Source of the DNA: an uncultured Spirochaetales bacterium
GTDB taxonomy: Bacteria > Spirochaetota > Spirochaetia > Sphaerochaetales > Sphaerochaetaceae
Direction of reading: 5' to 3'
NCBI GenBank assembly: GCA_949285785.1
Contig: CASEAG010000002.1
Location: forward strand, 124,001-188,000
DNA: 64,000 nucleotides
Part shown: positions 43,547-52,399 of the stretch, piece after piece
How the letters are laid out: every line of letters begins with the position of its first letter
Position numbering within the stretch: position 1 is the first letter of the stretch
Program-made: the position numbers and the translations under genes
Notes under the pieces: generated by a model
Databases searched by the model: none
Seen by the model: the letters and a program-made list of their open reading frames with translations, nothing else
What the model was told of the DNA's origin: nothing

Positions 43547-44103
43547 CAAGCCTGATGATAAGGCTCGGCAAGAGCCCTGACAAGGGGATCGAGGCTGCCG
43601 GGGTCGATGAAGTCGACACGCCTGCCATAGGTCTCGACGATCTGGCGGTCCTCGTCGCTCATGTCCTCCGCCCTGCGGCCGGAGATCATCCTGACCAGCA
43701 TCCACATCATCGCCCTGTGCCTGAATGACAGGAGCCGGTAGTCGAGGCATCCTCTCAGGTGGAAGAAACGGGCTGTCCGGTAGACGCCGACAGGAAGCTG
43801 ACCGGCAAGCGAAGAGCGTATATGGTCGCAGTTGTCGCTCTTCGAAGGATCTGCGATGCCGACACTTGCGATGAAAATCCTGGTACTGCCATCTTCCCTG
43901 TCCCAGCCTTTGAACGTCTTTTCGAGTCCTGTCATTCCACCTGCATACAGCGAGCCGATGTAGACGATGGTATCGCATCGTCCAAGGTCCGGATGTTCCT
44001 TGCTGTCGACCACCCTGATGCCTGTTCTCCTGCCCAGCTCCAGTGCATAGGTCCTGGCGCTGCCGTAGATGCTGCCGTATATGATGATGGCGCTGGAATC
44101 CAT
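43546..44103 (-). CDS. flavodoxin-domain protein (HemG-like)
   Basis: 185 residues. The FMN loop IIIYGSIYGSARTYA is at the N-terminus, and VYIGSLYAGGMTGLEKTFKGW is the second flavin loop; such domains occur in menaquinone-dependent protoporphyrinogen oxidase (HemG), but also in stand-alone reductases. No haem genes are nearby, so a specific reaction is not claimed. ATG 44103 is chosen as the family start; TAGACT lies 7 nt upstream, without a Shine-Dalgarno. It is coupled to hflX. Confidence 0.75.
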   Translation of the reverse strand: MDSSAIIIYGSIYGSARTYALELGRRTGIRVVDSKEHPDLGRCDTIVYIGSLYAGGMTGLEKTFKGWDREDGSTRIFIASVGIADPSKSDNCDHIRSSLAGQLPVGVYRTARFFHLRGCLDYRLLSFRHRAMMWMLVRMISGRRAEDMSDEDRQIVETYGRRVDFIDPGSLDPLVRALAEPYHQA

Positions 44104-44229
44104 GACGACAAGTCTAGCCCGGAAAGACCGCTGCCCGGGTGAAATCGATGTGAAATCGATGCCGGGATGCCGATGCCTCCATCCCCGCCGTCCATTCACC
44201 ATCTCCACATCCGTTCCTGTCATGCGAGA

Positions 44230-44258
44230 TTGCACCTTGACCCTTTTTGCGATAAAGT
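44230..44258 (+). promoter_or_regulatory. ychF promoter
   Basis: TTGCAC (44230-44235), 17 nt, TAAAGT (44253-44258). A GAGG ribosome site follows before the ATG at 44277. Confidence 0.55.
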
Positions 44259-44276
44259 CTCACACGAGGTTTACAA

Positions 44277-45383
44277 ATGGCACTCAATTGCGGCATCGTA
44301 GGACTTCCCAACGTAGGCAAGTCGACAATATTCTCTGCAGTCACCTCAGCCCCGGCCGAGGCTGCGAACTATCCGTTCTGTACAATCGATCCGAATGTGG
44401 GCATCGTATCCGTCCCGGACAGCAGACTGGACAGGATCGTCCAGCTCATACCCCCTGCCAAGGTCATTCCTGCGACCGTCGAGTTCGTCGACATCGCCGG
44501 CCTTGTGAAGGGCGCGAGCCAGGGCGAGGGCCTGGGCAATCGGTTCCTGGCCTCCATCAGGGAGGTCGGTGTCATAGCCCATGTCGTGCGTTGCTTCGAC
44601 AATCCGGACATCATCCATGTAAACAACCGCATAGACCCAGCCGGCGACATCGAGACGATCGACATCGAGCTGGCGCTTGCCGACCTCGAGACCGTCGAGA
44701 AGCGTTATGACAAGATCTCGCGTCTTGCACGTGTCGACAAGGAGCAGCAGAAGGAGAACGCGTTCGTCATCCCGATCCTCGAGCGCCTCAAGGAGGCGTT
44801 AGGCGACGGACGGAGCGCACGCTCTGTCGTCAGCGACGAGGACGAGGTCAAGGCCATCGCTGATCTGCATCTGATCACGATGAAGCCCGTCATCTACGTG
44901 TGCAACGTCGACGAGGACTCCATCGGAAGCGAGAACGACTACGTGAAGACCGTGCGTGCCATCGCCGGGCGCGAAGGCAGCGAGGTCGTCGTCATCTGCG
45001 GCAAGATCGAGTCCGAGATCGCGGCTCTCGAGAGCGAGGAGGATCGCAAGGAGTTCCTCCAGGCCGTTGGACTTGAGGAGAGCGGGCTGGACAATCTCAT
45101 CCGCAGCGCCTATTCGACTCTCGGCCTGAGGACCTTCTTCACCGCTGGAAGCGACGAGGACAGGGCCTGGACCTTCCACGATGGCGACAAGGCCCCGCGC
45201 TGTGCAGGGATAATCCATACCGATTTCGAGAAGGGCTTCATCCGTGCCGAGGTATACAACTGCGAGGACCTGTTCGAGTACGGCAGCGAGCTCAAGGTCC
45301 GCGAGGCCGGCAAGCTGCGTCTGGAAGGCAAGGACTATGTCGTGCGCGATGGCGACATAATGCACTTCCGTTTCAATGTCTAG
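44277..45383 (+). CDS. ychF: redox-regulated ATPase YchF
   Basis: 368 residues of the Obg-related YchF/OLA1 family, which prefers ATP over GTP and binds the 50S subunit. G1 is GLPNVGKST, G3 DIAGLVKGASQGEGLGN, and the altered G4 is NVDE (in place of NKxD), the mark of ATP specificity. The C-terminal TGS domain ends KDYVVRDGDIMHFRFNV. The last 8 nt overlap the next gene. Confidence 0.96.
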   Translation: MALNCGIVGLPNVGKSTIFSAVTSAPAEAANYPFCTIDPNVGIVSVPDSRLDRIVQLIPPAKVIPATVEFVDIAGLVKGASQGEGLGNRFLASIREVGVIAHVVRCFDNPDIIHVNNRIDPAGDIETIDIELALADLETVEKRYDKISRLARVDKEQQKENAFVIPILERLKEALGDGRSARSVVSDEDEVKAIADLHLITMKPVIYVCNVDEDSIGSENDYVKTVRAIAGREGSEVVVICGKIESEIAALESEEDRKEFLQAVGLEESGLDNLIRSAYSTLGLRTFFTAGSDEDRAWTFHDGDKAPRCAGIIHTDFEKGFIRAEVYNCEDLFEYGSELKVREAGKLRLEGKDYVVRDGDIMHFRFNV

Positions 45384-46611
45384 ACATTCTGCCATTGTAC
45401 TGGGCGCCGGCTCTCGTGGCCGCGCCTATGCAGACTATGCGCTCAAGTGTCCACAGGAGTTGTCCATAGCCGCCGTCGCGGAGCCTGATGAAGCCAGACG
45501 GGAGGCCTTCGCCAGAAGGTATGGAATACCTTCATCCAGGTGCTTCCCATCCTGGCAGGAGGCGCTTGATGCCGGCCGCATCGCCGATGCCGTGTTCATA
45601 TGCACGCTTGACGACATGCACACTGCTCCGGCGCTCAGGGCCATGGAGCTCGGTTACGACATCCTTCTCGAGAAGCCCATGAGCAACAGCGAGGACGAAT
45701 GCCGGCTCATCGTGGAGAAGGCCGGAGAGACTGGAGTGCACATGAGCGTGTGCCATGTGCTGCGATACACGCCTTTCTTCAGGACAGTGAAGAAGTGCAT
45801 CGACGACGGTCTGGTGGGCGATGTCGCGGTGGTCGATCTGCGCGAGAACGTCTGCTACTGGCATCAGGCTCACTCCTTCGTGCGCGGCAACTGGCGCAGC
45901 AGCGCTCTCACATCCCCGATGATTCTCCAGAAGTCCTGCCATGACATGGACATACTGCTGTATCTGCTCGGCGTGCATTGCGTGAGGCTGTCGTCGTTCG
46001 GATTCCTGGGACATTTCAGACCGGAGAACGCCCCGCATGGTGCGGCGCTGCGTTGTCTGGACTGCAGGGTGACAGCACAGTGTCCATACGATGCCTCGCG
46101 CCTCTACCTAGGAAAGGAGACGGGATGGCCCGTCGACGTGATCAGCGACGACCTTTCTCTGGAAGGGCGCAGAAAGGCTCTGCAGAACGGTCCCTATGGA
46201 CGCTGTGTCTACCACTGCGACAACGATGTTGTCGACAGGCAGACAGTCAACCTGGAATTCGAAGGCGGGGTGCTTGCAACCTTCACCATGACAGGTTTCA
46301 CAAACGACCACACCAGGGAGCTGAAGATCATGGGCACACGCGGCCAGATCGTCGCTCGTATGGATAGCGGCCTGATCGAGTACACGGACTTCCTGGGCGG
46401 AGGGACGAGGCGTATCGACATGATCGATCTGCACACCGACTCCTTCGGCCATGGGGGAGGCGACCACTTGATCGTCAAGGAGTTCCTCCAGAGCCTGGAT
46501 GGGACCTTGAAGGGTGTGTCCAGCCCCGCGACAAGCCTCGAATCACACCTGATGTGCTTCGCCGCCGAGAGGAGCCGTCTGGACGGCGGCAGAGTGGTGG
46601 AGCTTGCCTGA
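45376..46611 (+). CDS. Gfo/Idh/MocA-family oxidoreductase
   Basis: 411 residues. Rossmann motif VLGAGSRGR at the N-terminus, the EKPMS motif with the conserved Lys near residue 100, and the family C-terminal sheet domain with GTRGQI and GGDHLIVKEF. A Cys-rich insert (CLDCRVTAQCPYDA) could bind a metal and is typical of one subgroup. Substrate is probably a sugar or inositol derivative using NAD(P); not determinable. It starts inside ychF (8-nt overlap), so transcription is joint. Confidence 0.9.
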   Translation: MSRHSAIVLGAGSRGRAYADYALKCPQELSIAAVAEPDEARREAFARRYGIPSSRCFPSWQEALDAGRIADAVFICTLDDMHTAPALRAMELGYDILLEKPMSNSEDECRLIVEKAGETGVHMSVCHVLRYTPFFRTVKKCIDDGLVGDVAVVDLRENVCYWHQAHSFVRGNWRSSALTSPMILQKSCHDMDILLYLLGVHCVRLSSFGFLGHFRPENAPHGAALRCLDCRVTAQCPYDASRLYLGKETGWPVDVISDDLSLEGRRKALQNGPYGRCVYHCDNDVVDRQTVNLEFEGGVLATFTMTGFTNDHTRELKIMGTRGQIVARMDSGLIEYTDFLGGGTRRIDMIDLHTDSFGHGGGDHLIVKEFLQSLDGTLKGVSSPATSLESHLMCFAAERSRLDGGRVVELA

Positions 46612-46621
46612 ACATGGACAG

Positions 46622-46641
46622 GGCGCCCGTTTCCAGGCGCC
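46622..46641. terminator. possible bidirectional hairpin
   Basis: GGCGCC (46622-46627) pairs with GGCGCC (46636-46641) between two convergent genes. The stem is short and lacks a T-tract. Confidence 0.3.
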
Positions 46642-46649
46642 TCCGCTCG

Positions 46650-47711
46650 TCAGATTGAGTACTTTGCCAGATCCCCCGGCTGAATCGTGTAGCCGTAGAA
46701 CAGCTCGTAGTATTCACACGCCTTTTCGTATACGTCCATGCCGGCCTCGTCACCATAGAACATCCATGCTGCCCAATAGATGCCGACCAGACGGTTGATG
46801 GAAGGCGGACTGTCAATCCAGTTCTCGATCAGCTCGGGCACGAGGTAGACCCTGCCGGATCTGACCGCATCGAGCGTGGACCAGTCGCTACCGGGGGCGG
46901 TGACCGCCCTGAACGCGTCCTCGCTGCCCAGCACGATCACGTCGGGATCCCACAGGAAGATCTGCTCCAGACTCATGGCGTTGCCGCCTGAGGAGAACGT
47001 CGATGGGCAGACGTTCACGCCGCCTACGGCCTCGAGCACCTCGCCATGGAAGTTGCCTTCGGGGATCGCCTCGAGTCCGTCCACTGCAGACGAGTAGTAG
47101 AACGTGATATGACCACCATGCATCTGGTCCATCAGCGATGCGAAGTCGACGGCATCCTGTGCATATTTCGCCAGCTCCTGGGCACGCTCCTCGTCACCAA
47201 GGAGCTCGCCGAGCCTCAGGTATGTGTCCCTGCTGTGGGCCAGGTAGTTCTCGATGAACACCACCGGGATGCCGATCTGCTCCTGCAATGCGTCGAGGTC
47301 GGCTATCATCTCGTCGATCGACCCCTTGATCTCGCCGATGTCGACCACGACGTCCGGATCGGCGACGATCAACGCCTCCTTGTTGAGATTGGCCTTCTTG
47401 CCGTAGAAGGTCCCCAGCACCGGTATGTCCCTTGACAGCCCCGGATGGTAGGCGTACTCATCCTCGCCCATGCCTGTCGTCAGCCCGGCGATCATGGTCG
47501 GGTCGAAGGTGAGCAGGATCACCTGTGCCGTGGAGCCGGTGGGGGTCACCGATTCGATCCCCTCCGGTACCATCACAGTGCGGCCGAGGTCGTCGGTGAA
47601 GGCGACCAGAGCACGGGTGTCCTCTACCGCGGACTCCCCGGATGCCTGTGCCCACAGGCATGAAAGCGCGCAGAGCATGACCACTGCTGCAATGATGAGT
47701 CTCCTTTTCAT
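46650..47711 (-). CDS. iron/cobalamin-type substrate-binding protein
   Basis: 353 residues. Signal peptide 1-21 (ending CLWAQAS), then a FecB/BtuF-type cluster A-3 binding fold: FTDDLGRTVMVPEGIESV, PDVVVDIGEIKG, FLWDPDVIVLGS, and YLVPELIENW. The ligand (ferric chelate or corrinoid) is not decided by the sequence. ATG 47711 is used: it overlaps the methyltransferase stop by 4 nt and precedes the signal peptide. It is the last gene of a permease-ATPase-methyltransferase-binding protein operon. Confidence 0.88.
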   Translation of the reverse strand: MKRRLIIAAVVMLCALSCLWAQASGESAVEDTRALVAFTDDLGRTVMVPEGIESVTPTGSTAQVILLTFDPTMIAGLTTGMGEDEYAYHPGLSRDIPVLGTFYGKKANLNKEALIVADPDVVVDIGEIKGSIDEMIADLDALQEQIGIPVVFIENYLAHSRDTYLRLGELLGDEERAQELAKYAQDAVDFASLMDQMHGGHITFYYSSAVDGLEAIPEGNFHGEVLEAVGGVNVCPSTFSSGGNAMSLEQIFLWDPDVIVLGSEDAFRAVTAPGSDWSTLDAVRSGRVYLVPELIENWIDSPPSINRLVGIYWAAWMFYGDEAGMDVYEKACEYYELFYGYTIQPGDLAKYSI

Positions 47712-48370
47712 CGCGTCTCCTCCTTGTCGATTGCGAATATGCCGAAGGACTTGTCGTTGACGACCCGTATCGGGTACTGTCCGCTGCAACGCTCGATGTC
47801 CAGGTCGAAGGTCCGTCCCCGGCTTTCGTAGTTCTCTCTTATGAATGCATCAAGCTCGGCTTCGTCCTCGAGCAGCTGGTCGAAGCGCAGATGGCCCGTG
47901 GTGCATGCGTATGCGACACCTCTGGCATCGAGGACGTCACGGACACGTGATGTCGCCTTCCAGGTGCACCTGTCCCACTGGCAGTGTTCGTTGCACACAT
48001 AGACGAGCCGTCGTCTGCAAGCGGAGAGAAGGGCATCGAGGGAGTCGTCCTGTCCGATGCGGCCGAAGAACACGGCCAAGGCGACGTCCGCCTCCTCGCC
48101 AAGCCTGTAGCAGTCCTTACGGGCGAAGGTGCACCGGGGAAAGCGTCCGGTGGCGAAGTCGACTGCCGTCCGGTCCTCGTCATACCCCCTGACAACGTAG
48201 CCCCGTCTGCACAGCTCCTCTGTCATGTATCCCAGTCCGCAGCCCAGCTCGACTATGTCATCATATCCTTCGAAGAACGGGACGAGCATGTCGCACAGCC
48301 TCCTGTGGAAGTCGCAATGCTCCGCGGCACGTGAATAGAACATGACTCTGCTTGCGTTCCACCAGCTCAT
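47708..48370 (-). CDS. class I SAM-dependent methyltransferase
   Basis: 220 residues. Motif I is VELGCGLGYM (near residue 39), followed by GYDED at the end of the second strand, giving the S-adenosylmethionine-binding Rossmann fold. A Cys-rich middle (CNEHCQWDRCTW) is unusual. It lies between the ATPase and the binding-protein genes with 4-nt overlaps on both sides, so it is a true part of the uptake operon. Substrate unknown; modification of an imported metal-chelate or corrinoid is possible. Confidence 0.75.
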   Translation of the reverse strand: MSWWNASRVMFYSRAAEHCDFHRRLCDMLVPFFEGYDDIVELGCGLGYMTEELCRRGYVVRGYDEDRTAVDFATGRFPRCTFARKDCYRLGEEADVALAVFFGRIGQDDSLDALLSACRRRLVYVCNEHCQWDRCTWKATSRVRDVLDARGVAYACTTGHLRFDQLLEDEAELDAFIRENYESRGRTFDLDIERCSGQYPIRVVNDKSFGIFAIDKEETR

Positions 48371-49140
48371 ACGGTCTCCTCGGGTATGCAGACGTAATGG
48401 CCACTCAGATTCTCCACCCTGATGTCCATGTCATAGAAGGAGGACAGGAAGCAGGAGCAGGCAAGCTCCCCGCTGGTTCCGTCGGCATGCACCTTGCCGT
48501 TCTTGAGAAGCACCAGCCGTGTGGCCCAGTTCAGCGCCTGTTCCAGATTATGTGTCGAGACTATCGCCAGGTAGCCTTCCCTCGTCAGGGAACGTATCGT
48601 GTCCAGCGTCCTTATCTGGTTGGCCCAGTCGAGGCTGCTGGTGGGTTCGTCGAACAGCAGGATCCTGGACCCCTGTGCGATTGCGCGGGCGCACAACACC
48701 AGCTGACGCTCTCCTCCGGACAGGCTGTCGACCATACGATTCGCAAAGGGTGCAAGGCCGAAGCGCTCCAATGCCTCATATGCCGTCTCGAGCTGCCTTC
48801 TACCCGGACTTGCCAGCATCGACATGGAACTGGTGGTGCCCATGAGAACGCTTGTCAGAACGCTGTATGAGAAGCCCGGATGGCTCTCCTGGGGGATGTA
48901 GGCCATGTAGCCGGCCCTTTCCCTGGCGCTCATGGACAGGAAGTCCCTGCCATCCACGTACACGCTGCCTCCATCCGCCTTCAGCAGTCCAAGCAGATTG
49001 CGGAAGAGCGTGGTCTTGCCGGCCCCGTTACGCCCGAGCAGTACGACGAATTCCCCTTCATGGAAGCTCAGGCTGATGTCGTCCAGCACGTTGCGCCTTC
49101 CGTCATAGCTGAACATGAGTCCGTTCGTCTCCAGCTTCAT
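48367..49140 (-). CDS. iron/cobalamin-type ABC transporter ATPase
   Basis: 257 residues of the FepC/BtuD type. Walker A GRNGAGKTT, Q-loop YIPQE, signature LSGGERQLV, Walker B ILLFDEPTSSLD and the switch His in VSTHNLE are intact. It has a 4-nt overlap with the permease and with the methyltransferase gene. It energises the FecCD-type permease encoded upstream. Confidence 0.93.
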   Translation of the reverse strand: MKLETNGLMFSYDGRRNVLDDISLSFHEGEFVVLLGRNGAGKTTLFRNLLGLLKADGGSVYVDGRDFLSMSARERAGYMAYIPQESHPGFSYSVLTSVLMGTTSSMSMLASPGRRQLETAYEALERFGLAPFANRMVDSLSGGERQLVLCARAIAQGSRILLFDEPTSSLDWANQIRTLDTIRSLTREGYLAIVSTHNLEQALNWATRLVLLKNGKVHADGTSGELACSCFLSSFYDMDIRVENLSGHYVCIPEETV

Positions 49141-50177
49141 ACGCGTCGCCCATCCCTTATGATGAGATACAGGAAGAATGGTGCGCCTATGAAGCTGGTC
49201 AGGATTCCTATTGGGATCTCGCTGGTGGTGATGGTGCGCGATATCGTGTCGACGATCATCAGGAACGTCGAGCCGAGCAGCAGCGTCGCCGGTATCGTGC
49301 GCCTGTAGTCGGCTCCGGTCAGCATGCGCACCAGGTGCGGGATCACGAGTCCGACCCAGCCGATCATGCCTGCGGCTGCGGTGGATACCGCCGTCATCAG
49401 TGTCGCACAGACGATGGCGATGGCACGTATCAGGCGGGTGTTGACCCCCAGGCTCACAGCCTCCTCCTCGCCGAGCGTCATCACGTTGAGCTGCCAGCGG
49501 ATCAGGTACAGCACGATTGATGACAGGCTTATGATGAGCGCACAGCCCATCAGGTCGCTTCGCCTGGTCGATGTGAGGCTGCCTATCAGGTAGTAGGTTA
49601 TCTGAGGCAGGACGTCGTCCGTGTCCGCGACGAGTTTTATGAAGCTCAGTGTCGAGTTGAACAGCGAGGAGATCATGATGCCGGCAAGCACCAGGCCCAG
49701 CACCGGCTGGCTTGGCACGCGCCGTGCGATCATCACCACGAGCGCCACGGCGAGGATGCCGCCCAGAAAGCTCATCGTCGAGATCGCGAGGTATCCCATG
49801 CCGAAAAGGATGCCCACAGCGCTTCCCACTCCGGCTCCGCTGGTGCTGCCCAGTACGTCAGGCGAGACCATCGGGTTCTGGAAGATGCCTTGGTATACGA
49901 GACCGGAGAGCGAGAGTCCCGCGCCGATGAACGCTCCGATCAGCACGCGGGGCAGACGTATGTTGAACACCACCGTCTCGACCTGTGTCGACCAGCTCCT
50001 GTCCATGTCAATGACTCTGGATGCCAGCACCTTGACCAGTGTGACGGGATCGATGGGGTAGCGGCCGAGGGCGAACGAGGTGAAGAACGCGATGACGAAG
50101 GCCAGGCACAATGCGCCGATCACCATTGCACCGTGTCTCTCCTCCTGCGGAATCCTTGCGTCCATGATCCTGTCCAT
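49137..50177 (-). CDS. iron/cobalamin-type ABC transporter permease (FecCD)
   Basis: 346 residues, with about ten membrane spans. FecCD signatures: RLPRVLIGAFIGAGLSLSGLVYQGIFQNPMVSPDVLG, and GFVGLVIPHL-like GWVGLVIPHLVRMLTGADYRRTIP. The ATG at 50177 fits the promoter, whose -10 ends 6 nt upstream; a second ATG at 50165 with AGGA before it is an alternative. First gene of the operon. Confidence 0.93.
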   Translation of the reverse strand: MDRIMDARIPQEERHGAMVIGALCLAFVIAFFTSFALGRYPIDPVTLVKVLASRVIDMDRSWSTQVETVVFNIRLPRVLIGAFIGAGLSLSGLVYQGIFQNPMVSPDVLGSTSGAGVGSAVGILFGMGYLAISTMSFLGGILAVALVVMIARRVPSQPVLGLVLAGIMISSLFNSTLSFIKLVADTDDVLPQITYYLIGSLTSTRRSDLMGCALIISLSSIVLYLIRWQLNVMTLGEEEAVSLGVNTRLIRAIAIVCATLMTAVSTAAAGMIGWVGLVIPHLVRMLTGADYRRTIPATLLLGSTFLMIVDTISRTITTSEIPIGILTSFIGAPFFLYLIIRDGRRV

Positions 50178-50183
50178 GGTGAG

Positions 50184-50212
50184 AGGATAGCATGTCGAAG
50201 TCCAATATGCAA
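50184..50212 (-). promoter_or_regulatory. promoter of the FecCD operon, leaderless type
   Basis: Minus strand: TTGCAT (50207-50212), 17 nt, extended -10 TGC-TATCCT (50184-50189), 6 nt to the first ATG. An A/T-rich stretch lies just upstream. No Fur-like palindrome was recognised. Confidence 0.6.
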
Positions 50213-50228
50213 ATTAAAATATAATGGC

Positions 50229-51344
50229 TCAGTCGTACTCGGGGTCGATCGTGAACTCGAAGGTGTATTCCGGCCAACGGGCGGTGAGCGCGTCTGTCAG
50301 CCTTCTGGTCAGCTCGACGTAGTTGCGGACCTTGAAGTCGACCACGACGTCGAAGTGGACCATATGGGTGTCGAAGTGCACATGGAAGGCATGCAGCGAG
50401 AGGACATGCTCGCTGGTGTCCTTCATGACCGCAAGCACCTCGCCCTTCATCTGCTTCACATCGCTTCTGTAGTCGTTGACTGCATACAGGCCGAATGTGA
50501 CGTAGATGCCCGTCTGCGCCATGATGTCGCGTGTCGCGTCCGTCATGGCGTCGAATATGTCCTCGGCATGGGTGTCGATGGGGACCTCGACATTGCATGT
50601 GGCGAGGGTCCGCTCCGGTCCGTAGCTGTGCAGTATGATGTCGTATCCACCCTTGAGTGGAGGATGGTCCGCTATGATCGAGCGTATTCTGACGACAGTC
50701 GCTTCGTCCGGCCGCTCGCCCATGATGGAGCTCGTGGTCTCGAAGACAGACGAGAAGCCGGAGTACAGGATGAAAAGAGACACGAGCGTCCCTGCGATTC
50801 CGTCGACCGGAATCGACGTGATGGGGCTGAAGAGCGCCGACAGCAGGGTCAGCGAAGTCACGAGCACGTCCGATAGGGCGTCCCTGCCGGTGGCGACGAG
50901 GGCGTCCGAGTCTATCCTGCGACCCTGGACGGTGTTTATGCGGCTGAGAAGGATCTTCGCCGCGATCGAGACGAGTATCATCGCATAGCCAAGCGCGGGC
51001 ATGGTCACTGGAACCGGATCGATGATCGCCTCGACGGACGACCTGAGACATTGCAGCCCTGTCATGATCACGAGCAGAGAGACGATCAGAGCCGAAAGGT
51101 ATTCCATGCGTCCGTAGCCCAGAGGATGCTTGCGGGTCGGTCTCCTTCTCGAGAGCGTGTAGAACGCCATGGTGACCACTGCGGACATGCAGTCGGCAGC
51201 GTTGTTCACGGCATCGTTGACGACCGACACGGAAGACGAGGCGAAGCCCACCAGGAGCTTGACGACGACAAGGGCGATGTTCATCGCGATGCCCAATGCC
51301 GATACCCTGGTGATGATGTCCTGTCTGTCCTGCTTGTCGGCCAT
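50229..51344 (-). CDS. cation diffusion facilitator transporter
   Basis: 371 residues, six membrane spans and a long cytosolic C-terminal domain. The CDF signature SSSVSVVNDAVNNAADCMSAVV and second-site DALVATGRDALSDVL are present, but the usual His of the transport site is Asn in the first and Asp in the second motif, which hints at an Fe/Mn rather than a Zn preference. The C-terminus (~200-371) is unusually long with a second ferredoxin-like metal domain. ATG 51344 is chosen: a strong promoter ends 7 nt before it. Confidence 0.9.
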   Translation of the reverse strand: MADKQDRQDIITRVSALGIAMNIALVVVKLLVGFASSSVSVVNDAVNNAADCMSAVVTMAFYTLSRRRPTRKHPLGYGRMEYLSALIVSLLVIMTGLQCLRSSVEAIIDPVPVTMPALGYAMILVSIAAKILLSRINTVQGRRIDSDALVATGRDALSDVLVTSLTLLSALFSPITSIPVDGIAGTLVSLFILYSGFSSVFETTSSIMGERPDEATVVRIRSIIADHPPLKGGYDIILHSYGPERTLATCNVEVPIDTHAEDIFDAMTDATRDIMAQTGIYVTFGLYAVNDYRSDVKQMKGEVLAVMKDTSEHVLSLHAFHVHFDTHMVHFDVVVDFKVRNYVELTRRLTDALTARWPEYTFEFTIDPEYD

Positions 51345-51351
51345 GCGCCTA

Positions 51352-51380
51352 ATATTAGCCACGCTCCGATGTGCGGTCAA
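51352..51380 (-). promoter_or_regulatory. CDF gene promoter, leaderless type
   Basis: Minus strand: TTGACC (51375-51380), 17 nt, TAATAT (51352-51357), 7 nt to the ATG. It lies in the 3' end of the upstream hydrolase gene. Confidence 0.65.
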
Positions 51381-52338
51381 CAAGCTTCCGCCCATCCTCC
51401 AGAAACGAGATGATTCTGGTGTAGTAGTCAATCAGGACCGCCTTCGGGGATGACATGATCTCATGTCTGGAGCCTGGAATCATCGCAAGGGTTATGAGTG
51501 GGTTCCTGGTTGCGAATTCTCCTGTCCTCCCGTTGTCGACAAGGGCATCGTCCTGTGCCGTCAGCACGAGCATGGGCACGCGTACCATCCTGGCGTTGTG
51601 GAGCGCAAGCCGGCAAGCCTTCAGCGCACCTCTCAGCCAGCTCCAGGTGGGATTGCCGAGCTTCAGCAGGATGTTGTCGTCCCTGACGGACTTGTAGTAT
51701 TGCCAGCGCTCCCTGCTGGTCGAGGCGGAGGTCTCGAAGCGTTCCTTGGCGTCTCTGAGCTCTATGTGCTCCTCTCCACGGCCCAGACGGCACATCAGGT
51801 CTGCAATGGATGAGGCCGCCAGATTCCCGGCCGGCCCCTTGAGTCGGAGAGCGAACATGGGGGAGGAAAGGACGACCTTCGAATAGCATGAGGGATACTC
51901 CTCGGCCATCAATGCGGCCACGCAACCGCCCATGCTGTGCCCGAACAGATACAATGGAAGATCAGGTGCCGTTCTTCTGGCGATTTCCTCCGTCAGGTCC
52001 TTCAGATCCTCGACATAAGTGGCGAAGGTGTCTATGTGGATGGTATCGCCGTCTCCTCCTCCGACGCTCCTGGCGTGGCCACGGCTCTCGTATGCAAGAC
52101 AGCTGTAGCCGAGCCTTACAAGGTAGTAGACCATCTCCCGATATTTGTACATGCCTTCGGAGAATCCATGCACAATGGTGACCAGCCCCTTCGGCTCGTC
52201 CGCCTGGTAGCAGGAATAGTACAGCCCGGTCGTGGTGTAGCCGGTCATCTGCCGCGATGACAGATATGACAAAGCCCTGCGTGTCAGCGTGGCCTGGAAC
52301 TCGCCGTCCTCGAATATGATTGAATGGAGGTCTTCCAT
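51355..52338 (-). CDS. alpha/beta-hydrolase, lysophospholipase/monoglyceride-lipase type
   Basis: 327 residues. [22 protein letters not shown] at the start of the fold, the nucleophile elbow GHSMGGC, Asp in TAQDDALV and His in GSRHEI complete the triad of the Hydrolase_4 (serine aminopeptidase S33/lysophospholipase) group. It is cytosolic with no signal peptide. ATG 52338 is chosen; an ATG 23 codons upstream (52407) would overlap the malic enzyme start and is less likely. Divergent from malic enzyme. Confidence 0.85.
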   Translation of the reverse strand: MEDLHSIIFEDGEFQATLTRRALSYLSSRQMTGYTTTGLYYSCYQADEPKGLVTIVHGFSEGMYKYREMVYYLVRLGYSCLAYESRGHARSVGGGDGDTIHIDTFATYVEDLKDLTEEIARRTAPDLPLYLFGHSMGGCVAALMAEEYPSCYSKVVLSSPMFALRLKGPAGNLAASSIADLMCRLGRGEEHIELRDAKERFETSASTSRERWQYYKSVRDDNILLKLGNPTWSWLRGALKACRLALHNARMVRVPMLVLTAQDDALVDNGRTGEFATRNPLITLAMIPGSRHEIMSSPKAVLIDYYTRIISFLEDGRKLVDRTSERG

Positions 52339-52385
52339 GGATACTGATGCTAACCCGGAAGACTTCCCAATTGCAATGAAACGGG

Positions 52386-52391
52386 TAATAA
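52386..52391 (+). promoter_or_regulatory. -10 of the malic enzyme promoter, leaderless type
   Basis: TAATAA (52386-52391) with a weak TTCCCA 16 nt upstream, and 8 nt to the ATG without a Shine-Dalgarno. GGAAG-A-CTTCC, a small palindrome, lies between the divergent genes near 52358-52368. Confidence 0.4.
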
Positions 52392-52399
52392 TCCCGAGT

